From positions 10,524,001-10,588,000 of the forward strand of contig BSBM01000076.1 in NCBI GenBank assembly GCA_027924585.1: a stretch of 64,000 nt of DNA, in the 5' to 3' direction. The DNA is from Larix kaempferi (taxonomy: Eukaryota > Streptophyta > Pinopsida > Pinales > Pinaceae). Under the pieces are notes generated by a model. The model was not told the origin of the DNA, searched no databases, and saw only the letters and a list, made by a program, of their open reading frames with translations. Of this stretch, positions 24,201 through 35,440 are shown one piece after another; position 1 is the stretch's first letter; each line of letters starts with the position of its first letter. Both the position numbers and the translations under genes were made by a program.

Positions 24201-25165
24201 CCTACAACATAACTAATTCTTTGCAACGAAAGATCCTTTGAATCCTTGGCATTATAGGCATGTGGATCAATATCTTATGAGGACTGTGTGCTTTAGCCTT
24301 GTTTCTTGATTTATGGTACTTGCCATGCACACATTTTGGACATATATCTTTGTATGTGTATTCACCTCTATATATAAAACAATCATTGGACACGCATGAT
24401 ATTATATGTACTCAACACCCAACATGTTCAACATTTTCTTTGCCTCTTCGTAGTTGTCAGGAAAGACATTATCACTCGGAAGTATCTTATGTTTGAATAA
24501 CTTACAGTTAATGGGAAATATAAATGTACAATGTCATTTAGTGTTCATATAATTGACCATTTTCAATGTTGATTGTGAGACAAGATTCCTCAAAATATAA
24601 GGGACTTAATGGCCAGCTACCTCAAAAGTGCTGAGAAAAATGCATCTCACCTGCCATACATTGCTTTCAAGTTGTATAGTAACATTGTTGTCCCTAATTG
24701 GGTAGACTTTAACCGACCAGGTCCAAAGAGAGGGGTGGTGGAAGCAAATTTAAGGATTTGGAAGAAGGTATCAGTGATATGAGCATCATCCCTTAGCTCA
24801 TTGTCCTGGAATGCATCTAACAACATTGTGTGCATGGCACTTGTATGTCGTAAGAACTCATCCATACCAACCTCTATTTCCTTGCCTCGATTTCCAACAT
24901 GTGAAGAACTACTATTACTGAAGGCATTCCTAATTGGTGAGTATGGACATATTGGGAATTGAATAGGTGGTTAATTCAACCATGCTTGGTATGCTTCCTC
25001 TCCAAGTTGCTCTCTTTTTGCAGCCTTCTCTAGATTTGACATTATAGTGGGGGTGCAACGAAAGATGGTAGAAAAGTCATTGATCATCAGAATCCCAATT
25101 TCAAAAATATTGAACATTGCATCGATGATATTAGTAAGCACAGTGCAATTGGTTTGTTCCAACAT
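21214..25165 (-). pseudogene. CACTA/En-Spm TNP2-type transposase gene, decayed
   Basis: Fragments in correct N-to-C order on the minus strand. From 25165: an N-terminal segment (MLEQTNCTVL, EKAAKREQLGEEAYQAWLN); 24865-24647; 24393-24202 (CPKC, PIMPRIQRIF); 24139-23855, the TNP2 core with LSIDMDGVNQYS and NNNIPPWFSTKNEHLMLALIVPGRR; 23589-23185 with HPYRRAISTFNG and YWEHLKIVHLLDPMHIFRN; 23025-22762 with VPWVLKKYDLYLEKEVILGVKVPS; 22598-22404, a DUF4218-like region (LSAFVRWITSKEI, ELPTSFMDL); 21627-21214, a DUF4216-like tail (EPYVFPKHYKQVFF). The two Asp-containing core motifs are present. Frames change several times through introns, frameshifts or both. Cut-and-paste transposase of a class II element, certainly non-functional. 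Confidence 0.88.
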
Positions 25166-25174
25166 TATACCAAA

Positions 25175-25305
25175 AAATTATTACAAAAGCATGAGAATTT
25201 GTTTCCAATAGTAAATGTTCAACCGCAAACAATTTATAAAACAAAAGTTCAAATTGAGAAACACATTAACATCGACAAACCCATTGAAAATTAAAAAATA
25301 CATTT
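25175..25305. repeat. Copy 1 of a 130-140-bp repeat, 5' flank of TNP2
   Basis: Contains CCAATAGTAAATGTTCAACC and GCAAACAATTTATAAAAC, and recurs at 27378-27515. It lies immediately upstream (minus strand) of the first Met of the transposase fragment. Confidence 0.85.
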
Positions 25306-25309
25306 TTTT

Positions 25310-25795
25310 CCATTTCAGGAGCGGTCGTTCTCATTAACCGCACCAGAGAGTTCGAGTTTTGGGTGCACTGTAACAGGGTTAAATAAAAAAAATTATTGAA
25401 TAAATAAAGCATGTATTAAATTATTTTTTTATTTCTAATTTTCATTTTCAGTTCGGTCATTCTCAAAACCCGCACCTAGGCGTTCTAGTTTCGGGCGCAT
25501 TGTGAAAGGGTTAAATAAAAAATTATCAAATTAAAAAAACCACGTATTGCATTAATTTTTTATTTTTAATTTTCATTTCCGGTGCGGTTGTTCTCTTTAA
25601 ATGCACCGGGGCGTTCTAGTTTCCGGTTCACCATGAAAAGGATTAAATTATAAAAATTCCGAATTAAAAAAATCACATATTAGATCATTTTTTATTTTTA
25701 TTTTTTTTCATTTATGGTGCAGTAGTGCTCCATAACCGCACCGAGGTGTTTTAGTTTCTGGTGCACTGGAAAAGGGTTCAATAAAAAAAAGGAAT
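25310..25795. repeat. Tandem array of about 125-bp units
   Basis: Four degenerate units, each with (C)GGTGCGGT-TCTC-AACCGCACC...TTCTAGTTTC-GGTGCA...AAAAGGGTTAAATAAAAAA. Each unit has a short GGTGCGG/CCGCACC inverted motif. Subterminal repeat arrays of this kind are typical of CACTA elements; that link is inference. Confidence 0.75.
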
Positions 25796-27377
25796 TACTG
25801 AATTGAAAAAACCATCTTTAGCTGAGCTAGCGTTGAAGCAATTACTCTTTTTCCATTTTTTAGGGCAGGGAAGAGCAGATCAGGTGTTTGAAGTTGGGTT
25901 TGCAATTGAATAAACACGCAATTGAATGTCAACAATGTTAAAATTGAAACTAATATATTTTGTGTATAAATCCTAAACCCTAGACACCCTAAGCCACAAA
26001 CCCTGCTCTGCCATTGTCCAGAGCAGGGAATATTTGTATATACTTGGGTTCTATAAGTGGTGTTGTTTGATTCAACAACCCATCCAACCTCTTCCTCCAA
26101 AGCTCGAAGAACCTTATTAATGTCCACCCGAAGAGGGAGATTGTATCCTCCATGCTTTCTAAGACCCCCAAAAAATTTTGATTGTTAAAGCCCGCCTGTT
26201 TCACTGTCTCAACTTCATCTTCTCCCTCTCGCTTGCGCTAAGTCTACCCATTTTCCCTTTTAAATTTTGTAAAATCAAGCTCTCCGTGAAATTCCCAAAT
26301 AAGTTGTTGATTCCAAGAGCAATAATAGACGAGAAGGAAAGAAATACATGGGATAAATATCTAAATTTGATTTAGGACCTGGGGTGTCTGTCCTCACTGC
26401 AATCAAAGACCAAAATTATCATTTGATTTATCGCATTCCTCACACTGAGGCCACCTTCCTTTTTCATCATTCAACTGGAAAGGAGTACGAATCATGAGAA
26501 ATTCCATATCATAGAAATGGCGGCTATCGTTAAATACCGCGGTCGATATCAATGATTTTCTCAATGTAGGGAGTCCAAATTTGGGTGAATCCAAATGCAA
26601 ACGATGACCTAAAAGGCAATGTGATGCGAAGGTTGCTGAAATATTTGTCCCATTTATTTTAAACACAATAACGCTCGTGGCCCATGGTTTCGGCCGCCAC
26701 TCATTATCACATTTATTTTATCTTTCCTATTTTTCTCGAGAGTGAATCATGATCTCAAAGTTTGAGCTTTCTAAATATGGAATAATATCTACTTTGAACT
26801 TCCTAAATAAGGAATAAAGTCTTATAATAAAATGAATATGATAAAATAAAAGGCATTTCTATTAAAATTCTTGTAGAGAGGAGTTTAGGGAAAGTTCCCT
26901 ATTTTGGCCATAAAATAGGGGGTATTGCTATTAAGATAGATGCAAATAAAACTTATAGGGTTGGGAAGTAAGTCTCCAAATTTGGTTAATAAAAATAATA
27001 TTACTATTATAAAATAAAAATATTATTCATTGTCTAAAAGAAGAGGAGGAATAGACCAAATATTATATTAATAGGAGACACCACTATTACGTTGTAGTTG
27101 TCTCGATTTGAACCACAAGATTATTAGGAGTGATGATAAAATCATTCTTAATCTTGCGATAAGCACAACTACAAAGATGAAGTTTAAGAGAAAATGACTC
27201 TCTTTGTCAAGTTCAAGTGTACCTCATATATGATGTTTGGACCTTCTCCATAATCAGTTCTCCATACATATATCTTTTAGATACCATAGACTGAGGATAA
27301 AGATAATGGGCACACCAGTTGTTTTGTAAGATTAAAATGATATTCTTTGCATTTCATGCACAAGATAAAGCTTTTGT
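25796..27377 (-). other. Unassigned DNA between TNP2 repeats and SET remnant
   Basis: Some minus-strand open frames (26127-25795, 26204-25989, 26666-26403) may be exons of a decayed gene, but none matches a family I recognise. The 26403-26666 frame contains WPQCEECDKSNDN. Confidence 0.35.
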
Positions 27378-27515
27378 TCCAAAATTATACTAAATATGTA
27401 TTACATAAGCATAATTTTTTTTCCAATAGTAAATGTTCAACCGCAAACAATTTATAAAACAAAATTTCAAATTGAGCAATACATTAACATCAATTCTGTT
27501 GAAAATTAAAAAATA
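27378..27515. repeat. Copy 2 of the 130-140-bp repeat, 3' flank of SET remnant
   Basis: Near-copy of 25175-25305, including the words CCAATAGTAAATGTTCAACC and GCAAACAATTTATAAAAC. It follows the end of the SET-domain reading frame on the minus strand. Copy 1 precedes the TNP2 start in the same orientation. Confidence 0.85.
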
Positions 27516-27519
27516 CAAT

Positions 27520-29039
27520 TAATCAATATTTTTTGTCTTACGCCCCAAGGGAACCTCTAAAGGTAGTCCCAATGAAAGGCATCTTTGATGAGCAGTTGGT
27601 GGTCTACAAGAGTTATAGTTTATTAACAACTCATCACTAGGAGACAAACTACGTATTGCATGCACAACAACAAATCTAGACGCTTTTCCAGTGGGGGGAA
27701 GCTGTAGTGGTAAAGATGTGAAGTTGTAAATGGAAGGTCACGTGTTGAAATCCCCCCAATCTTACCCATCCACCATGGTTCGGGCCCTGTGGATGCACCT
27801 AGGGGTATAGTGGTAGAGAGATTGTATCCCTGGACGCCGTGTCACACGAGTACAAGCCTAACTCCAGTTGCTGATTCCCTAGTACAAAAAAAAATATAGA
27901 TGCTTTCCTTTTCATAAAGAACACCTATTCATTGAAGCATTCCTCAAATGAACAATTTGCAGAAAAATAAAGGGCACCTAGAACTATTTATGAGCCTTAC
28001 AATGTTCCCATGAGTGCGTGGATGACAATCGATATATAACAGGTTCTTCTTGTTAAAGTTTCCAGAAACATAATCATTCATGCACATACTATACATGAAA
28101 ATGTTATGTTTGTATTTAGCAATATTCAAGTAATCCGACTGACAATAGATATGACATAAAAATGACACAAGTGCTACTGATTGTTTGGGAGGAATGAGTA
28201 GTTGTGAAAGGATAAATAACCCAAGATTTGCAACATCTATATTAGACTTGGCAATCATAAAACTACTACCGCAAAAAAAGCATTAGGTTCCAACATTGAG
28301 CACGGGTAGAGAATACGACCAAGAGCCATACAAAATGTGGTTGTAACAAGTTGATATTTACTTTGCAAATTCATGGGAAGAGAGAAGTCACCGCTACCCT
28401 CCAACAATTGGACCGACTTTGGTGTGTACTTGGACATTTTACTCTCAACTCGTGCAACTTTTTGGATCTTCTAGTAGAGATGTTTTGGGTGGCATTGATA
28501 TCATACTTCGGATCACTAGAAATTTTAGTTGATTGAATAGAAGCAGAGGCGTTGGTCAATTTAGGACGAAATATAGTTGTTTTGGCTTCCAACTTCTCCA
28601 AAAATGAGCATAGGGAAGTGTTCCTACATGTCTTTTCTATATCACCTTTTGGATTTTTTAGTACAGTAGGGGGTATTAGACAATCAACATTGGGTAGTCG
28701 ATAATTAGTATAATGGGTGAGTGTGACATGCCGAGGGTTCTCCTTCAACCCTTGACATTTCGAACAACCACATACTATTTATGTGTCATAAAAGAGATTC
28801 AAGTCACGACGAATCACCATCGACGACCTAATATTGTGGCTGAAATATGGCATGTTCCAATTGGAAAGGTAAAGCGGCTCCCCATTTTCATCTACCAATT
28901 GCTTGTGGTATCTTGCTCCTGATAAGAGCTTACAACGTTTTAAACTGGTGGAATATTTTGTGCATCTGAACTGAATCCTGAATCGAGATGCTGCTAAATA
29001 GAATACACTGTTATTCATATTTACATGGATAAGTAACAT
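27520..29039 (-). pseudogene. SET-domain (protein lysine methyltransferase-like) gene remnant
   Basis: Minus-strand frames 29039-28779, 28748-28371, 28437-28255 and 28258-27944, then a tail split by a SINE. The last part carries SET landmarks in order: DVANLGLFILSQLLIPP (the GLF start), YIDCHPRTHGNIVRLINSS (the GN-x-RFINHS motif), an NC shortly after in a shifted frame near 27940, and after the SINE a VVVHAIRSLSPSDELLINYN-like end (the GEEL-x-DY motif). SET enzymes methylate lysines using AdoMet; the RFINHS and GEELxDY motifs form the pseudoknot. At least two frameshifts, a stop and the SINE disable it. The N-terminal 300 residues are not recognised. It may be a host gene fragment carried by a CACTA element, or a host pseudogene. 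Confidence 0.72.
27690..27893 (+). mobile_element. tRNA-headed SINE insertion
   Basis: A 204-bp insert with a Pol III promoter-like head: A box near 27705-27718 (TAGTGGTAAAGATG) and B box near 27742-27752 (GTGTTGAAATC). It ends in an A-run (27885-27894). Flanks ATCTAGACGCTTTTCC (27674-27689) and ATATAGATGCTTTCC (27894-27908) are a decayed target duplication. It interrupts the C-terminal SET motif on the opposite strand. Confidence 0.78.
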
Positions 29040-29429
29040 AAATTCAATTAGTTAATCAAACTATAAATAAAATCTAAACTTATTGGAGATGGAAAGGGAG
29101 AACTCATTGAACTTTGAACAATATGCAATGAGCTAGAATTTGATGATTTGGCCAATTGATATTATAACATTTTCTCCCTGCATTTGAGTAAAATCAACAA
29201 TCAATACATGTCTATAGTCCTAAAATAAAATTTGAGAACCATATTACAATATAAATCCCAATATAGTTTCAAAACCATTTGTAAGAATAAGGTGACTTTA
29301 AGCAGCATATGTATACGATGAAGTATTATAATTGGTTTGGTTGAATCCTAGAAGAACACTTGAGATGAATATATTATTTTAAGTTGAAACAAAATTTCAC
29401 AAGTCTTTTTAATTAAATCGGTGAACCAT
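29040..29429. other. Unassigned DNA, no gene seen
   Basis: AT-rich spacer between the SET remnant and the first GCACCGGTGC cluster. Nothing recognised. Confidence 0.4.
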
Positions 29430-29825
29430 AATAATACAACTGCACCGGTGCGTCTCGAGTAACTAGACACCAGTGCGGCTACACCATATACGCACTGTGT
29501 TGGAACATCCGCAAAAAAGCCCGCAAAAGAAAATATCTATTATATTTGATAGATGATAGTTATCTATGCAATTTTCAATATTGTTGACCTTGGTGTGCTT
29601 AGTATATAAAGGTGCACTGGTGCAGCCATATTTTTAATACGCATCGCAGTATGATTTAAAAAAATTATTATTATATGCCAATATGGTGCATTCATATCTT
29701 TCTAGCGCACCGCTATTCCATACAAAAATTTAGAAATATATATTTACGGTGCATTTCCTGTTATGATGCACCAGTGCACCTGTGTAAAAAGTGCATCGAT
29801 GTCTAAAAAATAAAAAATAAAAAAC
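29430..29825. repeat. Cluster of GCACCGGTGC-like motifs
   Basis: At least eight variants of the palindrome GCACCGGTGC (TGCACCGGTGCG, CACCAGTGCGG, TGCACTGGTGCA, TGCACCAGTGCACC) in 400 bp. The same motif recurs at 37800-38290, and a related GCACCGGGG/GGTGCGG word at 25310-25795. This is compatible with CACTA subterminal transposase-binding repeats. Confidence 0.65.
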
Positions 29826-30549
29826 ACACGTATTATTTTCCCATACACTGAAAAAGGAGCGGGAATTTCAATTTCAAAAATTAATTCTATATGGTATTTA
29901 AAAAAAACCTAATCAATATTTCATTATTTTGTAGAAATTTCAAGGAGAGAGTTTTGGAAGAGAGACTTGTTGGGTATGTGTTATATTCTTTGCATGTGTG
30001 TCTGGGGTTTGTCATCTGTAAGATTGTGTTTGTTTGATCCCTCCACCATATGTAAATTTTGAGTTATTTTTGGGTATTTTCTATAAATGTGTAATTTAAT
30101 CTCAGTTAGGGGATTGGGGTCTATTTCTAATCCTGGCTAATGGATTAGGGTTTTGGACACTGCAAAATACCTACATATTGTATTGTGAGTGGTTAATAAT
30201 CATAATGAGAAAGTGAGAGGTGCGGCTCTAAGTTTTGCTTGTTTTCCCGGTTAAGGGTTTCCAGGGTAAATCTCTATGTATCACATGTGTATTATGTGTG
30301 AATGTTGTGGCGTAATATCTATTTTGCTTATAAGAATCTATATGCTTTTCTTCTCTGCACAGGTTTAAAACTTACAAGACTTACCGAGGAGGGGTTTGGA
30401 GCAACCAAATTATTCTAAAGATAAAAATTTATAAGGTATGGTGAATCAAACAAAATCCTACATAGTACAATTTTTAAGTCTGTAAATTATTATTATTGAT
30501 CACAATGCATGATTTATTTCTTTTTCTATTTAGATTTTAAATATATTCA
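29826..30549 (+). other. Unassigned DNA left of LINE-1
   Basis: Contains phrases resembling short non-coding exons and splice sites (for example TTTTGTAG|AAATTTC near 29930), but no supportable protein. Possibly the 5' part of the gene whose later exons are at 36990-37310, split by LINE-1. Confidence 0.3.
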
Positions 30550-31234
30550 AAAAAAGAAGAAGAAGGAGGTTACCTTCAATGCTGGAAGCCTCAACTTCGA
30601 GGGGAGGGGGATCCCCTTCCCATTGCCATGACCTCTAGACAATTCCCTCGAGCCTGAAATGTAAAGAAAAACAAACCCTGGCTCTAGGAGATACGAATCC
30701 TAGCCGTAGACTCGTCCGCTAGCTCAATATGGTGTAAATCCCTCTTGGCCCCATGAAATATGGATCGTTTCTTAATATAAGATCCATGGTTGACTTTTGT
30801 TCAAACTAAAAAATAAAGAAACCCTTACGTACAAAGTAACATGAGATCCTTGCTGAGAGGAGAGGCACCCTGTTCTTCTAGATCCGTATATTCATGGATT
30901 TTGGTGAGGGACAAATCCATGTGAATTATCCAACCATAGCCCTTTCATCCATTGAGTACTTAACCCCATATGTTGTCTCGATGGATTAGTGTGCATGCAT
31001 TATAGTCTTTTGCTTGTCTGCTAGTTGAAAGCCCTCCTTTCAACAGACAACAAGAAAGGGTAGACCGACAAATAAGGAGCCTAGAGAAAATCAAGTAGAG
31101 AAAGAAAAAGTCCTATGGCAACAAATCACCATAGAAAAAGCAATGGGTAGAACTGAAGTAGGAAGCGGAGGAGGTAAAACAAGAACTCTTGACGAGCCCA
31201 CAAAATGCCCTTCCAACCATGCCACAGTTAAATA

Positions 31235-32604
31235 ATGAATACAATATCCTGGAATTGTAGGGTGTTGGGATGTCAGAGTAAATATGAAGCAATGAGAATT
31301 CTTATTAAACTAGAGAAGCCTGATATCCTCCTAATCTAGGAGATTAAACTCGAGTAAAGGATTTTCCTCGAAGCAGGGAAACAAATGTGGAAAACTAGCT
31401 TTGGTATTGCGGTCAGTTCAAGGGGGGCCTATGGAGGAATCATGTCCCTATGGGATGATTCAAAGTTCACCTTGGTCTCATATGAGGCCAATCAATCTCA
31501 GCTTCTCACAAAATCCTGCACCTCAAATCAAACATCTAGATAAGCATTCTAAACGTTTATGTTTTGGTTGTTTATGCACAAAAACAAGCTTGTTGGCACT
31601 CCATTAGAACCCTACTAGAAAAGACGTGGGGTCAAAATATCATCTTGGATGGATATTTGACCCTAACTCTCTTAAGGGAAGAGAAGAGAGATGGCTGCAT
31701 TGTACGAGATCCCTTCTGAGAACAAGTAGAATATATTATGTAGGATTGGGAATTGACAGACCTAAAGCCAAAAAAAGGAAAATACACATGGTCAAATAAA
31801 AGGGTCAACCCGGGTCACATTGCGTCTTAGTTGGACAGATTTCTTATCCATTCCTCCGTTCTTCTCCTGGGTCTATCTCTCTCTTCATATATGACATTGT
31901 TTGTGGTTTTTGATCACAATCCTATCTCATTATTGATTGTAGAGGATCAAAACCTAGGCCCAATACCATTTAGATTCGTCCCACTATGGATCTCCAAGCA
32001 TGGATTCGAAGAGACAGTGCAAGCTACTTGGGATCAACCGATGATTGATTCCCCTTTCTATCTATGGGAAGAAAAACTAAGAAGAGAAAAGAGAGCCTTA
32101 AAAGGATGGGCCAAGATTCACTCACCTTCCCCCTCCAAGGATTGTCATCAGAAACATCAGATGCTGGCTCACCATCGTGAGAAAATGGAGAATAATCAAG
32201 TTATAGAGAAGGAGATGGCCAAAGAAAACTACCTCCAGGGGGAGCTCAATAAATCCTACAGAGAGGAATACGAATATTGGAGACTTAAATCCAGAAGTCT
32301 ATGCCTAAATGGAGGATATAGGAACAAATCCTTCTTCCAGAAGCAAACACAGATAAGAAAGCAAAACAATATGGTGGCACCAGTCACAAACAATGAGGGT
32401 GATAGATTAAGTGAATTTGAAAAGATCAAAGAAGAATCAAATCAACATTATAAAAAAATGTACATGAAGGAAGAGCGAACCTCCTATGCTGTTGGCAAAG
32501 AGATATTCTCCCATCTCCAGAAGATGGTCTCTCTGGAAGATAATGTTGAATTGTTTAAAAGAATCTCAGAAAAAGAGATAGCTCAAGTGATATGGGACTC
32601 AAAG
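31235..32604 (+). pseudogene. LINE-1 endonuclease and linker
   Basis: The first Met at 31235 opens MNTISWNCRVLG, the usual start of L1 EEP endonucleases (catalytic Asn in WNCRG). It continues KPDILLI-stop-EIKL, where a stop replaces the residue before the catalytic Glu, then SSRGAYGGIMSLW. A frame change leads to LDRFLIHSS...VVFDHNPISL (the SDHNPI motif with Asp and His) and LGPIPFRFVPLW, in the open frame 31831-32604. A basic, Lys-rich linker follows up to the RT. Confidence 0.85.
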
Positions 32605-32607
32605 TGA

Positions 32608-33432
32608 GATAAAACCCCAAGCCCAGATCGATTTTCTATACCATTCTACGAGGCTTGTTGGCACATCATCAAATATGACCTCTTCAGAATGATAAAGAGA
32701 TCCCAACACAAGCCCAAACTTGGAGGAGGGATGAATTCCTCTTTCTTAGCTCTCACCCCAAAGGAATCATCCCCCTCCTCCTTCTCCAGGTTCAGGACAA
32801 TATCCCTCTGCAATGTTTCCTACAAAATTATAACTAAGATCATGGCAAATAGATTGAATAAAATCATGCCTCACATCATCTTCGAATACCAAGGGGGGTT
32901 TGTTGAGAAGAGGCAACTAACAGACAATTTCATCTTAGTCCAAGAAGTATTACACTCGAGCAGAATGAGGAAAGAGAAAGGCATGATCATTAACATAGAT
33001 ATGGAAAATGTGTTTGATAGAGTAGATCATGAATTCCTCTTTAGGGTAATGGAAATATTTGGATTTGACCATAATTTAATCTCTTGAGTAAAAACATGTG
33101 TATCTTGTCCATGGATCGCCACTCTAGTCAATGGCATACCAACATATTTTTTCCAACTAAGTTAGGGACTTAGGAAGGGCTTCCCCCTACCCCCCTTCCT
33201 CTATATAATGGTAACTAATATTTTAAGCAAAAAAATGGAGATAGAAAGAAGAATGGGAAACATTCCAAGCATCAATATAGCCCCACGGGTAAAATATATA
33301 AATCATTCCCAATTTGCAGATGACATGCTACCGTTGGGAGGATCATCTCCGACCATGGGCCAAATATTTGAAGCCACTATGTCCTCCTTCTGTATCATAT
33401 TAGGAGGGGAGATCTATAAGATAAAAAAGTAG
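32608..33432 (+). pseudogene. LINE-1 reverse transcriptase
   Basis: Same frame as 31831 onward, with stops at 32605 and 33085. RT blocks: FRTISLCNVSYKIITKIMANRL, QGGFVEKRQLTDNFILVQE, GMIINIDMENVFDRVDHEFL (first catalytic Asp region), KGFPLPPFLYIM and the catalytic FADD at about 33317-33328. An insertion or deletion near 33110-33200 degrades the block between. Polymerase of target-primed reverse transcription, no longer functional. Confidence 0.88.
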
Positions 33433-34414
33433 AATATACACATGGAATGTGCCAAACTACATTTCTCTTGCTATCTCCAGAAAGATAGGAATCCCAGTCT
33501 CCTCTACTTGGCATGAATTCATATATTTGGGACTCCCTATCGTCTTTTCATCTCCATCAAAACAAGCATGGAAAGTGATCATATACAAAGTCAAGAGAAA
33601 GATCCTAAATTGGGGAATGATCTGGCTAAATCCAGTCGGGAAGACCATTTTAATCAAATCAGTCCTATCGACCCTGCCTGTCTTTGCCGCTATCCATAGC
33701 ACCAAAATGGGTCCTGGAGCAATTGGCCAAACTAATGAGGAAATGCCTTTGGAAGGGAGGAAATAATAATGAAAAGAAATATCATTTGATTACCTAGAAA
33801 ACTATCATGAATCCCATAGACTCAGGAGGACTGCATATAAGAAACCTATATCTGACCACCCTTTCCATGGGAGCTAAAATTATTTGGAGTATTGTAATCA
33901 ACATAACATGATGGTTCAACATGCACTAAGAACAAATTACTTGAGGGGTAGAGGTCTACGATGTCTTGGCAAACCCCCAAAAGAGTCTAATTGCATGCAC
34001 TTTTGGAAGCTTTGTAATAAAGCTTGGAAATTCTTCTCAAAGGATCTATATTGGGTCCTAAGAAATGGAAATCACATTCGCATTTGGGAAGATAGGATCC
34101 TAAATCGATCTCCACTGGAAACCAACTAGGAATTGGAAAAGCTTAAATAATGGCTAGATTGAAAGGAAATAAAAAATTTGAGAGACATGTGCACTTGGGA
34201 AAGAGGGTCTGGAAATTGGTTAGGTTGGAAGGACCCAAATGTTCCTGAGCCCTTGCAAGAGAGCTTCAAGCGGCTCAAAACACTTCTAGATGGTGTTTCT
34301 CCAATCAATAGACAACAAAAGGAAAATAGAGGATGGGGATTCCAAGGAAATTAAATATTCTCCCAAGGTTATAATGTCATTGCAGCCACAACTAAGCATT
34401 TAAGTAATTCCAAA

Positions 34415-34813
34415 ATGTGGAGCAAAATATGGAAAACCATGGGTCCCCCCAAGGTGAATTTATTTTTTTGGATGGTAGCACATGCGAAAGTCCTCACTGG
34501 GGAGAACCTGAAAAATAAAGGCCTTCAAGGGCCAACCAGGTGCCCGATGTGCAATGAAGCAGAAGAATCCACGGAGCATATTTTCCTACATTGTTAATTT
34601 GTGAAAGAAGTATGGAGCATCGTTATGGGACAGTTTGGTAAGGTGAGTAGCATCCCCTCAGCCCTTAAAGGATTTTTCAAAAAATGGTCTGTAGAAGCAG
34701 CTAAGAAATTCAAGGGTAACCCATTCCTTCTCCAATCATGGTTGAATCTTCCAAAATTGACTCATTGGAAACGGTGGCTTTCTAGAAACATGCTCATTTT
34801 CCAAAACTCTTAA
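34415..34813 (+). pseudogene. LINE-1 zf-RVT domain
   Basis: MWSKIWKTMGPPKVNLFFWM, then CPMCNEAEESTEHIFLHC, the CX2C...HX4C zinc-binding motif found after the RT in plant L1 ORF2. One stop (34595-34597) separates it from FVKEVWSIVMGQF and WLSRNMLIFQN, the end of the domain. Confidence 0.85.
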
Positions 34814-35046
34814 AGCTCTTTGCAACAAACAACGTCCCAAGTCATGCAACTCATGAAAGAGTACCTTTTGTTATCCTCTATTCTATTAGATACCAGCCTC
34901 TCCATGGATGAAAATAATTGGCTAGGAAGGGTTGTTCCTACTCCAAAACCCCCTCTCCTGAAGCAGTTAAAGAATAACAACAATTGGAAACTCAAGATGA
35001 AAAAGGAATAATTTGAAGCCTGGAGAAAAGGAATAGGGCCAACACA

Positions 35047-35440
35047 GTCTGCAATTTGATGGTGCCTCAAAAGGAAATCCAAGTGAGGTAGGAATATGGG
35101 GGGGGGTGATCTATGACCCTGAGGGACAAATTGTGCTAAAATTCACCTAGGTTTTGGGGAGAAATACAAACAACCAAGCCGAAGCCTATGCATTGTTGCA
35201 AGGATGCAAGCTAGGTCGGAGAGTTGGAATATCTTCACTAAAAATCCTTGGGGACTCCTCCTTGATATTAGGCTCTTAGTTTTTAACTCATAGTCCAAAA
35301 ATTTGAGGATTTCGAGGAAAAGAGCCCAAATCAAGCAAGAGATTCAACACTTTGGCTAAGTCCGTTGGTGGCATATCCTTCAAGAATTGAATGCAGTTGT
35401 TGACCATGAAGCCAACTCGAAGTTTGGGCTAACAGAGCAT
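35047..35440 (+). pseudogene. LINE-1 RNase H remnant
   Basis: LQFDGASKGNPSEVG (catalytic Asp), GGVIYDPEGQIVLKFT, NTNNQAEAYALLQGC (catalytic Glu), KILGDSSLIL (catalytic Asp), then after frame breaks ELNAVVDHEANSK. The motif order matches LINE-0 and LINE-2. Several stops. Confidence 0.85.

Noticed and set aside
26390-26410. CACTGCAATC as a possible left CACTA terminus
   Set aside because: Only the first eight bases match the 38490 end, and there is no subterminal array beside it.
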